Below, piece by piece: positions 27,186 through 38,800 of a stretch of DNA of 64,000 nucleotides. Every line of letters starts with the position of its first letter. The stretch's first letter is position 1. The stretch is taken from NCBI RefSeq assembly GCF_021155765.1, contig NC_060106.1, positions 4,905,501-4,969,500 of the forward strand, given 5' to 3'. The position numbers and the translations under genes were made by a program. This DNA comes from Diprion similis. Lineage: Eukaryota; Arthropoda; Insecta; Hymenoptera; Diprionidae. The notes under the pieces were generated by a model, which saw only the letters and a program-made list of their open reading frames with translations, had not been told where the DNA came from and made no database searches.

Positions 27186-27560
27186 AGGGGAAGGTGGGGC
27201 ACGACGGCCCTCCTAAAAAATTTGGCCAAATTTATTTTTTCTTTTTCTACCACATTATCGTAAACTTGATGTTTTTCTTATTTTTAGGCCAATGTGAGAT
27301 ATCTCGAACATAATGGACCACCTAAGAAAATTGGGTGAAATGGGTATCCTGGGTAGAATGGACTTTAAAAAAAAATTGTTATTTACATTTTTTTTACCAT
27401 TTCCTAGAGGGGGGTAATCGTGCCCCAGAAAAAAAAAAGTTTTCTTACAGCTTTGTGTAAAATTTCGGTAAATTTGTTCAAAGTAGAAGAAAAATTAATT
27501 AATTTGATGGTAAAAAGTAATAACCGACTTAGGAGGGCCGTCGTGACCGACCCTTCCCTA
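27186..27560 (+). mobile_element. Foldback element family C, next to C15 exon 3
   Basis: Inverted ends: the left arm runs from TAGGGGAAGGTGGGGC through ACGACGGCCCTCCTAA, and the right arm is its near-exact reverse complement ending CCCTTCCCTA. Both tips are TA. It is about 375 bp, non-coding, and ends 82 bases before the first base of C15 exon 3. Confidence 0.75.
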
Positions 27561-27641
27561 CATCGAATGATTTTTCGTTCAACTCCCTAACCTCCTTTAT
27601 TAACCTCTCTTATGTTTTCTCTTTCATCAAATGATTTCCAG

Positions 27642-27879
27642 AAGACAAACAGCAGAGGAACGAGAGGCTGAACGACAAGCGGCGAATCGTTTGATGCTCT
27701 CACTGCAGGCAGAAGCTCTTGGAAAAGTTGGATATCCTGGCTCGATGCCGGCGCATTCCGGAGGTCAGACGTCTAATGCAGAAGTGCAGCAATCCTCACA
27801 GCCTGCAATGGGACACCCGATGCCTCAGTGGGCCTCGCCATACGGACCCCCGCAGCCCTTGACGGAACCGATTTGCTGA
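27642..27879 (+). CDS. C15: C15/clawless, terminal exon 3
   Basis: This exon finishes codon 321 (CG|A) and encodes residues 322-399 followed by TGA. It opens with [18 protein letters not shown], the basic/acidic helix directly after the homeodomain that is conserved throughout TLX proteins. [12 protein letters not shown] follows, then a Pro/Gln/Ser-rich tail ending PLTEPIC. The acceptor is GATTTCCAG. The three exons sum to 1200 nt (400 codons including stop), so all phases agree. In the family this post-homeodomain helix is the most conserved region outside the homeodomain. AATAAA lies 58 bases after the stop. Confidence 0.95.
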
Positions 27880-27937
27880 AGGGAATATCGATCGGAAGAA
27901 ATGCGTAGAATCGATTAGATTAATTAAGGTATCGTGC

Positions 27938-27943
27938 AATAAA
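27938..27943 (+). terminator. C15 proximal poly(A) signal AATAAA
   Basis: A canonical hexamer 58 bases downstream of the C15 stop. A distal candidate is at 28743-28748. Confidence 0.55.
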
Positions 27944-28062
27944 CACGGATCGTAATTGTACGTCGGCACGTGGTTCGAGAAAAATGCAATTTTTTTTTCT
28001 TACCCAGAAGCAAAAATTTTCATACATTTCGTCAAACACGTTCTGAAGCCGATGCATGAATG

Positions 28063-28095
28063 AGGGGCGGGGGGAGGGGGGGGGGGGGGGGGGGG
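28063..28095 (+). repeat. Poly-G run, possible G-quadruplex
   Basis: GGGGCGGGGGGA is followed by 20 consecutive G (28076-28095). It could fold as a G-quadruplex in DNA or, if the distal poly(A) site is used, in the C15 3' UTR. Confidence 0.85.
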
Positions 28096-28391
28096 AACTG
28101 TACATATATTATAGATAATCCCCATCGGTACAGTGAGATACACAAAAATTTTCTTCATGGCAACTTTTCATCAAGTTTATTGCCGGTTCTTTAAAAACAC
28201 ATTTGATGTAATCTTGCAGTTCAACAATCGAGCACAAGGTGCTCCATAAACTATATATATTATCCAGTGAAATCGTGCAGGGAAGTGACAAAGTTATATA
28301 AATATACATAATGACATATCGTGTAAATATTCATTTGCTTTCTCGACCTGGATTGATACGACATATCTTGTAAATATTTATCAAAGATACA

Positions 28392-28437
<46 letters not shown>
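28392..28437 (+). repeat. (ATT)n microsatellite
   Basis: About 15 uninterrupted trinucleotide units. Confidence 0.95.
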
Positions 28438-29565
28438 GTTGTTAGCATAATTTCAATTGTTAGTATTATCATATGCAAGTACGTATATATTATATATCAG
28501 GCTAATTGTAAGTGTAGACGTACCTATTAAATACCAAGCTATGTGATGTAACTATATGTGTAATCTTGTTGTACATATAAAAAACAGCACACGAAAAAGA
28601 AAAGGTCAATCATAAAAATGCACACATGGGATATGAACTGCTCTATTTATCGCCTGGTACAATATTTTGTGCTTGCGGAGTTTTAAAAAATTGACATCAT
28701 TTCTTGCAATATGCTATCCTGTCCTCTGTAAAAACGCGTCGAAATAAAGCTTGAGAAATGGAAAAATTTCTATGAAAAATACACACGTGATTCAGCATAC
28801 TGATTAATATTTTTATCAAAGCCTGGCAAACCGCGTTTTTAATATTCGTAGTTGTAACAAAATAATGAATTTCAAATGAACATCAAAGCTAAATGCAAAT
28901 AAAAAGTCGTGTTTGATATCCAAGTATGTCTGGAATATCACGAAGTGGTTTTGAAAATTGGCTCTTCATGAGAATCCGGCGCTCCTTCGTTCTATCCATC
29001 TTGCGCAACGGTCAAGAGAAAATGGTTGTCCCGTTTTTGCGAATATATAACGACCGGGAGACCCTTCGCTAAGTATGCGAATCACTCAGCCTGAACTACT
29101 CTACAACTAGCCACTCGTTCTTATGAGATCCGTACGGAATCGACGGTTTTGTAAAAAAGAAGTTTCTCTCACTTGGTACCTACACACTTGTAAATCTGCC
29201 CAATCCTTTCAAACAACAAATTGCCCGAAATAAGCTAGTTAAATTGAACGGAAGGAGAGATGACGGTTTCATATAATAAATAAAGTTACACCATTTCCAC
29301 GTGCAATTTCAAATGCTGATATTAAATTGTACAGAAGTTTGTAAATCAAAATTCTTCTTTTCTAACTTTAGTTTAATAATGATAATCATTCAGTTTCTAT
29401 GAAAGTACGGTCATTTGCAAGAAAACGATCAGGGCTGAAACTAAGCAACAGTTTTGGAAGAAAACAGTTAGCCGGGTGATTATGAGCGCAAAACTTTACA
29501 TTTCACAATAATACCGACCAATCTGAGTACAACAGCTTGCTTTTTGCAACTGATATGTATATATA

Positions 29566-30182
29566 TTAGGGTGGCGCAAAAAAACCGACTGTTTTTTTTT
29601 TTTTTTTTTTTTTGAGTCTCGTGTGACAAAATGTTAGTTTTTGATGTTTTAAGAGCCCACTCCAAAGGACAGTTCAAAAAAAAATTTTAGGCGGTCGCTT
29701 CACATTTTTTAAAACGTCAGAAATCGATGTTTTTTTTTTTTTTTTTTTTTTCTCGTTACGGTATAATTTTATAGACAATAAAAAAATGAGTTTCAGAAAG
29801 TTTCAGTTCAAAATTTGAATTTTGAAAGGTCGCTCATAATTTTTTTTCAATTTTTTGGTGCATTTCTTTAGATCTTTTCGAGCAACCTTTTAATATTCAT
29901 ATGAAAATTTCATAAATTTTTTTTCTTCAATTTAGTAAGAAAGAATCAATAACAATACACCACGGCATGAATTAAAAATCAAACAAAATACTGAAAATAT
30001 AATTTTTTTACTTTAATTTTTTGACGATATTTGACATTTTTTAAAATTTCGAGCGACCTCTTAAAATTTTTTTTTTTTTAGCTGTCCTTTGGAGTGGGCT
30101 CTTAAAACGTCAAAAACTAACATTTTGTCACACGAGACTGAAAAAAAAAAAAAAAAATAGTCGGTTTTTTGTGCCACCCTAA
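29566..30182 (+). mobile_element. Foldback element family A, copy 1
   Basis: A 617-bp element with terminal inverted repeats of about 115 bases. The left end begins TTAGGGTGGCGCAAAA; the right end closes TTTTGTGCCACCCTAA. Both arms contain GAGCCCACTCCAAAGGAC and TCTCGTGTGACAAAATG, and long T/A tracts break them up. It lies inside a TATATA tract, so the target duplication cannot be defined; TA is possible. There is no transposase frame. A second copy in reverse orientation lies at 52692-53289. Confidence 0.85.
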
Positions 30183-31599
30183 TATATATACATATGCAAT
30201 AATGTCAAGAGATTAAGCAAAAGATAAAAATTTTCGAACACCTTTTATCGGTCAGCTAGATAAAATGGTACTTCGTTTGATACATCTTCTCTTCTTTCCA
30301 CTCACACGAAATCGTACGATCAAAACTCAGCTGTGATCCGTGGTTATGGGGGTAATTTTTTACCGTGAAGAACGGCTCAGGTGGTCTTAAAAAACAGGGG
30401 TACGTAGGTATACAGAGGCTAATATAATATCCAGCAGCAGCAACAGCAGCAGCAGCAGCTCTTTTGGTCGAAATTTCCTCAGCACGTTCCCTGGCTCTTC
30501 TCTTTTCTTCCTCCTGGAGCAGCCAGCCTCGGTCCCAAAGTTTGTTGTCTCCAAATAATTGGGCACCGGGAAGGCCGCATCAGCTAGGAGAGAACCTTTC
30601 GACTGTCCACTGCAATTACAGGCCGTAAACGAAGCCACATCCTGTGTTGGCGGAGCTAACGGCGAACTGCTTTACCTGATGCAGGGGGCAATTCTACGGT
30701 CTGCAGAAGAAGGACTTGGACTATACGGTCGTTTCGGGGAAATAAACCGATTAAACCCTGTATAAACCACCACCGCAGACTTTGCTTGCCCGCAGAGGTG
30801 TCTTTTCTTCCTTCGCGAATTGCGGTTATTGCCTGGATTTCTTCTTCCTGCAGGCATCTGCTCTTTCATTTGGAACCAGGCGAGCAGTTATTGAGTCATG
30901 ATTCGGTGACAGTGGCATAATTCCATGCGGTATAAACTACAAGGTAACATCAATTTTTCGAAATTTTATAATCACCGTGGTTAGTGAATTTTTCATGGAA
31001 ACTGTGTAAACTGACGTATTTCACTCCCGATGATTAGTATTCATTATTGATCTGTACTCACGGATTTGTTATATTATGCATGGTGATAGCGAAAATTTAA
31101 GTGCTTGAGGTCATGAATCAATCAATTTTTCAGATACGATAATCACTTTCAATCTAGCCTACAACATCCCTAAAACGTTCGGGTAAATCGTAAAAAAAGG
31201 ATATATCAGAGGTTTGGAATAAAATTTAAAATGCAGCTTGATGTTCAGCTTTTACGAATTATCAGCGAAGATGACCGTAGGGTTAAAATTCGGTTATTAT
31301 GCCGAAGGATGTTTGAGCTAAGTCTCAAACCGAGAAGATCAAAATCATTTGACTTCAGTATGCAAATGTAGATTTTTTTTCGCCTTTTAAGTTCCGAGTG
31401 TATAATAACTAGAGAAACCAAACTGTCAATCGGATGATTCAGCTCTTGCTTTAGACCTGAAGAGAGCATATAATATATAAACATATAATGTGTGTTAAGA
31501 AACAAATCGACCAGCGCGAACTAAAAAAAGAAAGATCGAATAAATCGTTCGCGATTTTTTAGCCATTGCCTTTTGGTAGAGCTTGCATCCTGATCAGTG
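30183..31599. other. Intergenic, no gene seen
   Basis: AT-rich DNA with a moderately GC-rich patch at about 30420-30850 that holds a CAG run. Frames on both strands are short and match nothing recognisable. Confidence 0.5.
30432..30459 (+). repeat. (CAG)n run
   Basis: CAG units with one CAA interruption. It gives a low-complexity Leu run on the - strand and is not convincing as coding. Confidence 0.85.
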
Positions 31600-32025
31600 A
31601 TACACACTGACAAGGAACATCAGTTTGGTATCTCTTCTGATTTCTTACAGAACATCGAAAACTAAGAGACACGTATTTTTTTTATCTGCCGAAAAACGGT
31701 TGAGAGGGGTGAAAACGACCCCCAAAGATGGACACCCAACAAGGTGATTTCCTGATGCGCTTAATAGATTTGAACGAAACTAACGCTGAACTTTTCCTAT
31801 TCTTCAAAAAAACATTTCATTGTTGGTTTCATTCAAATATGTGAAGCGCGTCAAGAAATCACCCAATTGAGTGCCCGTCTTTGGGGATCGTTTTCACCCC
31901 TTTAAACCGTTTTTCCCGCAGATAACAAAATATGTGTCTCTTAGTTTTCAATGTTCTACAACGTATATACATCAGTCTCAACGAAATCAGAGGGGGACAC
32001 CAAAATGATGTTCCTTGTGAGTGAA
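31600..32025 (+). mobile_element. Foldback element family D
   Basis: Long imperfect inverted repeat: left arm ACAAGGAACATCA near 31610 pairs with TGATGTTCCTTGT near 32007-32019. Further in, AACTAAGAGACAC pairs with GTGTCTCTTAGTT, and GGGGTGAAAACGA pairs with TCGTTTTCACCCC. About 425 bp, non-coding, single copy in the window. Confidence 0.75.
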
Positions 32026-32430
32026 AAATATGGTGCGTGGATGAATTTGCGAAGCCTGAACCTCGGGTTAAGATTTAATTTTCGTCAGAGGTGATAGTTT
32101 TGACCAGTTCAATGGTCACGGTGTCACTTTTAACAGCTTATCTTAAGCTTCGATGAATATTGTCGAAAATTTTCACGATAATCTTCTGCAAGTGTACCTA
32201 CCTGGCTCACAATTCGAGTTGAACGCAAATCTGATAAACACACGAAGGAAAATCTCATACGCCGTGAAATGAAACATATATTCGTAAACTGTATTCTGAA
32301 TTCTCATGATTTCATTAGTCGATTCGGAACCTCCAAAACGCGTACATCATATCCGTGCGCAGCTGTTCGTTACTCGCAGACTCGCCACATTCGTACAGTA
32401 GATACTGTACGAGATAATGCATGTGTAGAT
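32026..32430. other. Intergenic, no gene seen
   Basis: No credible coding exon. CTACCTG (CAGGTAG on the - strand, the Zelda-type word) occurs at 32198-32204. Confidence 0.4.
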
Positions 32431-32439
32431 ATATACTCG

Positions 32440-32720
32440 AGGGAGGTAATAATAATTGGCGTGCATCGCGCCGTCAGACAAGGCCGGGGCTAATATTGGA
32501 TTAGTTTTTAATTCGGAACACCCCGCGCCTCCGCGTTTATTTATGTGCGTACCCGCTCACGTGTGGAAGCATAGACCACTGATGTACGATCAACCATTGA
32601 TTGCCGGGGCGTGTGCCGAGAGAAACTCGACCGGGGGTGAGAGGGAGTCACGTGTTTCACAGCCCGACTCGATCTCTATGGGGTCGATGGGCACCTCTAC
32701 CTGTTTCGACATAGAGAACA
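32440..32720. promoter_or_regulatory. GC-rich block, candidate enhancer or promoter
   Basis: A sharply bounded GC-rich segment inside AT-rich intergenic DNA. It contains TAATATTGGATTAG (Otx/Bicoid-like GGATTA), two CACGTG E-boxes (near 32560 and 32650) and CTACCTG at 32697-32703. A 93-codon frame on the + strand has no recognisable domain. Regulatory use is inference. Confidence 0.25.
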
Positions 32721-35599
32721 CGCCACGCGTTATGTGATTGACATCCAATATCGAATGGCTTCCGGATATCATTGTTTATCGTGAATAACGGAGCTTGACG
32801 AGGAGATGCGGAATTCACACTAAAATAAACTCGGGTTCTGGATTTATGGTCAAAATTGCAGCCGTTCTTTCAATCCGTTTTTTTTTTTTTTTTTTTTGAT
32901 TCACTGCGAACGCGGGTTATTGGAAATAGATCTTGTAAATTTTGGGTTGATATTAATAGAGTTTTGAGTTGAATTCACGCTTCGTATTTACTTTATAACT
33001 ATTCCACAGATTTCTAACTTGCATACAAATTTCGTCGAAGAAATAGTACAGCCAACCGAATATCTGGTTTTTTATTATCACATTTATTATTCTCTCTCTA
33101 TCGCGATGAAATTTGGCATTCGACAAGTTTCATAAGTTTGTAGATTTTTAGAGCTTTCAGTTAAGCTTTTAGTTAAATATACCAGTTCTAAGATTTCCAT
33201 CATCGTAGAAATCATCAGTTCGACCAAGAGTTTTCGTTGTCTTATACGCTTTTTGGTGTATATAGATGTAGAATCAGTGGTAAATACGATGGCAATAATC
33301 GTCACTGCAAGTAGAGTAGCGCTACTTGTGCGATGTCAACTCAATATCGGTGAACCGACCAAACGGATTTACATTTCATACGTGTTTACATGGGAATTAA
33401 GTATGATGAAAATTAGCGCATTCCTAATAAACGAAGGTCACAATTATGTTGTTATTACGCTTGCCGCTTGAATATAATTTGTGACATTGAACATGACTCA
33501 AGGCTAGAAAGTGATTAATAAACTAAAAAAAATATAACAAAAAAAATAAACATATTTACAACACATCGAAATCTTTCTTTGGATAATTGTTTTCGCCAAA
33601 TTATGATCGACAATGGTCTCCGAAAGGCAACCTCAAACAATTTGCCGAAAATTGGTATGAGTATGATGGCAGAGTTTTTCCGTAAAAACAAAAATTTCAC
33701 TAAAGGAGCTAAAACACGTGGTGCAGCTAAAGCAGGCAGGTAAGCGATGATTATATTGATATATATTATGGCAGTATATCATATTGGTCTAAATTTATGA
33801 GATTCGGTCGATAAAACAGTAATCCATTAAAATTTTCAACATTTATTTGATGTCATATTTTTGGAAATGCATTAAGACCTTACAACGAACTTCGATTGCA
33901 GTTAGCTCCATTTATTGTGTTTTCGACATACTTCTCTATACCTTGGAGAGTATACAGTAATTATTTATTTATTATTATCAATGAGCATCTGCATTTCGCA
34001 CATATATAAATACACGGATGTAACTTCTATATACCTAGATCTGCTCGACAGAGTCATGTGTGAAGTTTGTAAATGTAAGAAATAAGTCAGTAAATATCAT
34101 TTACATCGATTTTTTTATCTATTGCACCGAGTATTGTTCGAGTATTAAAATATAAATTATTATTATTTCACATATGAGCGACTCGAATAAAGAAGACTAT
34201 GCTTTTTAGAAGAATTCCTTGAGGAATAAATTGAGTTCTATCATTATCGTTTCATGGATGCATCGTGCTTTGAAAGAGGCCCACCAAGTATCACTTACTA
34301 ATTTAATTTTTTCTAGACTGTCATAAATCTATGAATTATTTCGTTTGTTATTCATACTTACTTGACATTTGTAGGCAGTCGTGTGATTCCAGATTCCAGA
34401 GATAAGTAGAACCTAAGAGTTAAGTTTCAATTATGCTTGTATTGTGAATCAACAGACATGTACTCGGCAGTAGTATGTGATTTAAATCTTTTTTAAAAAT
34501 CTATGATAAACCATACCAGTAGAATATTACTCTTATTATTGGATGCTGAATTGAACGATACGATCGTTAGTTTACAGAGTCAGATTTTGGTTGGAAAGGT
34601 TAATAAACTACTGTAATAAAGAAGAAGAGTGCTTAGTACATCCGAAGCGGTTATCTGAATGCGGTATTATAGCCTGAAGTGTGTTTTAATTTAACGTTGC
34701 ATCATTGTACAGGATGTATACAGCCAGTTGAGTGTTGAGATTCGGTTGTATCTGATGCGGCGTAGTTGCAGCAGGGACCTTGGTCGGGTTTGTATGAGTG
34801 AGCTAGGCTTTCCTCTGGGGGCCGACGACTGAAATTGAAACCAACAACTTCATATAATGACACCTATTAAGAGTCGGCGTGGAAATAGACGTCCTGCGCT
34901 CAGTCGAGTGGGTCGAACAAGGCCCAAGAGGAGCCGCGCTAGCCGTGTGAAAAAACAAACTTGAAGAGAGAAGGAAGGAGAAAAAAAAATGTTTTTCGAT
35001 TTTGTGGCGCTCAACCGCAAACGATCGGAAATAGAGAAACTGGGGAACAAGGCATGGGCTCGGCCCAGTTTCGGCGGCCAACATCTTACGGACAGGAAAC
35101 AAATAATTGTTGGTCTTAAAAGAAATCTTTCGACGCACACAGACCCGCTGTGTAATCATTTCTTAGAGAGCCGTTATACGTTTTCAACTTACCGTATCTT
35201 ATAACGACAAATATTTCTTTAATGACACGTCTTTTCGTGAACAGTCGAGGTTGCAAAAATGGTCGGTAAATTGTCAGATTTCCAGTGACTTTGATCTTTA
35301 AAGATCACATTCAACACACGGTCAATTGATTGTGTCTTTATTCGGTGATAATAAATTAATTTGAGTCAGACGGTACTTCATGATCACTGTCTTCTGAATG
35401 ACGAATGATTCAATCAGGATAAAACAGAACCAAAAAAAGAAATATTAAGACTTGACTGAATTTTCAAATACACTAACTGGAATCAATCTAAAGCTTTCAA
35501 ATATACGCAGAGTGATCGTATAATTTTAGCAACTTATTTTGCTTATCAATAAGGAATTATCGAAGTGGTCGGAACTTTACACCGAATTTCCGAATTTGT
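32721..35599. other. Intergenic, no gene seen
   Basis: AT-rich, with a T-run at 32880-32897. A GC-richer patch at about 34735-35110 has frames open on both strands, but neither resembles a known protein. Confidence 0.5.
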
Positions 35600-35890
35600 G
35601 GAAGCAACATATCGATGGTATAAAGGTGTATACACAATTCCGAATAAAAAGACTTCAAATCATTCGTATTTGACAACGAAATCTAGAAATGGCACGCATT
35701 CTACGAATTTACTATTGCGATTTCGTAAAATCCGTGCTATTTCTTTATTTCTATGTCAAATGAAATTCTGTCGAAGTGTTTTTGTTCAGCATTGTGTATA
35801 GAAGAACGCTTTTTCGCGATTGAGATACGCGGACTTCGATATTTGGAGACATATACGTCAACGTTGAGATCGACCAGAACACCCCCTTAA
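35600..35890 (-). mobile_element. Foldback element family F, copy 2
   Basis: The - strand from 35890 (TTAAGGGGGTG) tracks family F copy 1 for about 200 bases, sharing ATATGTCTC-AAATATC, CGCGTATCT, GAACAAAAACAC and the CGAAATCGCAAT centre. The left arm is decayed. Non-coding. Confidence 0.6.
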
Positions 35891-38800
35891 GGTCCATTAA
35901 TGCAAAGCGAATATCAGGGATTGGGTACCCATACCAGCGAACTGCGGGCATATAAGCCTTGTGTACATAATAGAGTGGATCATCAGATTCTCGTTTGTGG
36001 CATTCTTAAGTTAGGTACACTTGGAAGGTTGAGAGGGGCGGCGTTTCCACTTAAACGCGACAATGTTCAGGGCGGTCGGTAGGCGCAGAGACACAGTGAG
36101 CGACACCATGAATAAGTGTCACATGTGCAACAGTTTGTATACCTACACGTGAATCGATTTTCATTCGTTTTATTCACTCTCACTCACACACAATCAGTCA
36201 GTCTCCCAAAGTCGTCCTCGTCCTCTATCTTCTTTTGAGTATGTATGTACATACCTACGTTCACATACATATAGGCGGAATATAATGCCTACGCATATGA
36301 CAAATGACAAGCGACACACAAATATCCAAGCGGGTCAAAAACGAGGCAAGAGCTCTTGATCCGCGCGCCTTTTAGTCCGATTGCTTGATTTATGTATTTA
36401 TACGCGAGAGCCCGTCTCATTTTCTCTTTCCGCCCCGCCATATCGCAGGTAATAATATTCATTTCAAATTTGAACCCTCCGACGAAAAACAAGAGAGAAC
36501 ACGCGGCCGGAATGATCGGGGGCTGGAATTGTGACAGTTGGACGAACGCTGACAGTCAAGGGCTGTGAAGGGCTCATGAGCCGGAGGAAATACTTTTCAA
36601 TGGCGCCCTCGCGCACCTTCGTTCCAATTCTCCTAACGTTTACCTTGTAACCTAACCTAACCCAAGGATTTCCATCCTCCTTCAAATTTCTCGTCATCGA
36701 TGCCTTCTCTCAATCCTTCACCCTGTGTATTCCTTATACACGTCAAACACTTTTCCACACTTGCGATGCTTGCCTAGAGACACGTGACGTCATTTGTCGA
36801 ATTTAACCCTTGCCAGGAAACCCATTCTCCGTAACCCGATCATGAGTTACCTTACGGAAAGCTAAAAAATACATACTTACTCCTGACGATTCAATCTTCT
36901 GATGTTTCATACGTACAGTTGACGTATGTATTTGTTAGACTGATGAAAAAGCACTGGCATCTTGGTAATGGAATCTGATATGACGAGTATACACCTAGAT
37001 GTATAAGTGATTGAATGATGACTGTATGTGCATGACTGTGAAGCGTTATAGATCCTGTAATCCCGATGACCGAAGGTTCTCGAGTTCACTATTAAATTTC
37101 AATCCCGCAATCGTGAGATATGAAAAAGCCCAAAAAATGGGAACCGCGTCCGTTTGTGATGAATTATTGAAGAACAAATACATCCGTGAATCGAGTGAAA
37201 GTGAATCAGCATTCCGTTCTTCCAAAAGTCCTGTATAAAAGAGATAAAAACAACGGGCGTTGGCGACATGCCTCCTTGTTTGCCTGTCTCCTGTCGCCAT
37301 GACAGCCTAAATTGACGCATGATATAGTCAAGTTTAATTGGGTCTAAGCGGTTATGCAATTCTATACGCGATTATACATTTTTCAGCGAGTTGTCAATGC
37401 AAATTACCTACCCTTCGACGATATTTGCGCCTATGCAATCGTTATATCAAATTATAGGTCCACTTAATTTACGATTAACTGATATTCGATCATATCGATC
37501 AGTCACTCCCTGTCTATGAATGTCTATCATCCGTTGGTGTATAATGGAGATCATTGCTATCAACTAACGGCGACTTGCGTTATCCAGTTTACCGTCGGTT
37601 CTTTACGAGTTTGGCAGTTGAAAAGTTCGGAAAATGATTGTTGACATTGAATACGTTTCGATTGCTATAATAAATGGAATTTGTTGGAGTAAATTAGAAG
37701 ATGATTCCCCGATACCAAAAGCAACAAATCTTTTACAGCTGAGTAAAGAGCTTAATTGTTGCAAGACTTGCGAAAGGCGCGTTCTTCGAAGGAACGTGAA
37801 CATGATAAACCAATTAAAAAAACTGTACACGCACTTGTTTCAGAGGGGGAGAAACCTATGCTTTAATCACTTACTGTTGCCGCTCTCTTTTGTTGAGCCT
37901 CCCCAGAGAAAAATCCCCCCGCTGGACCGAAAGCTCGCCCCATAGTTACTTCTGAAAGCCAGGCCACATAGCACAGTGCCTTCATTCTCTGAGCACGCGC
38001 TATAGCGTATCAAACCAAGTAACCAAGTAATGCCACGTATACAGGCATAGATGTAATAGCTTCGCTCTATATCTATAGGATATAATAGAGTCCCCGGGAC
38101 TTGCGGAGAATTCCCTTGGGAGTTTACTCGATGGGAAACCGTTTCATGTATACCAGACTGCTGTGTGGGGAGTTGGGAATTGCCTTCTCTTAACTATAGT
38201 TTCGTGACGACATTTTAATACTTTATGCGATTAAACTCATTCTGACTCTCCTTGGCTAATTGCTTTCTGATTAACGGCAAAGTTTTTACTTCGTTCGATA
38301 TACGTTGCTATGCCACTGATATAGGCACGGTTGTATTTGCATGCGACAGCGTATTTGAACTCTGCTACCAACGAAATCACCTCGGACTCTCATTCGATAA
38401 AACGTTGACTACGTGACATAAAACTTGTTACGATTAGTGGAAAGACTTGATCAAGAAGAGATTTTTTCCCCGTTCAGCAATTGTCTTCATCAGTACTGTG
38501 ATTGACTCAACAATCCCACGAAAACTGTTAAGGCTTTGAATTCTGTTCTTTTTTCATCACCTTTTCATTACGTTTCTCGTAAATCCGTTAAAGCATTCTG
38601 ACGTAAGATGAAAAATTGAGATTCATTCTTTTTTATGTAACATCCTGTAATGTGTGCGCACGTTTTATTTAACTCCTTGCGAAAAGTTTGGCTAGCAAGA
38701 AGAAACCATTTCAGTTACATAGGACGATCTGGTAATCCAGAAGATCAGCGAGTGTCTCTCATCGACCAAGTTCCACTCTGTCTTGTGGTGACAGACGAAA

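Larger units (their letters stand above)
18499..27641 (+). other. C15 intron 2 (9.1 kb, phase 2)
   Basis: The intron splits the homeodomain at residue 57. No gene is recognised inside; the frame at 19467-19784 is the longest but matches nothing I know. It holds YY1-type sites (18970-18990, 20813-20821, 26002-26010), a two-copy repeat (21214-21623), a pyrimidine tract (21949-22014), an octamer-like ATGCAAAT (23293-23300), and two foldback elements (26379-26690, 27186-27560). TAATTA motifs recur near 21.8, 22.0, 23.0 and 24.5 kb. Confidence 0.8.
27880..29565 (+). other. C15 3' flank: poly(A) signals and simple repeats
   Basis: A canonical AATAAA at 27938-27943 would give a short 3' UTR; another at 28743-28748 would give a long one that includes the G-run and the ATT microsatellite. 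No gene is seen between 28.75 and 29.56 kb. Confidence 0.6.

Noticed and set aside
29480..29677. Frames inside foldback family A (also at 53149-53374)
   Set aside because: They translate the terminal inverted repeats and poly-K/F tracts; no transposase.
36649..36663. Interstitial telomere
   Set aside because: Only about two and a half CCTAA units; such short runs are common by chance in insect DNA.
37634..37945. 103-codon frame with several Cys
   Set aside because: The opposite strand is open over the same region, codon pattern is not coding-like and no domain is recognised.
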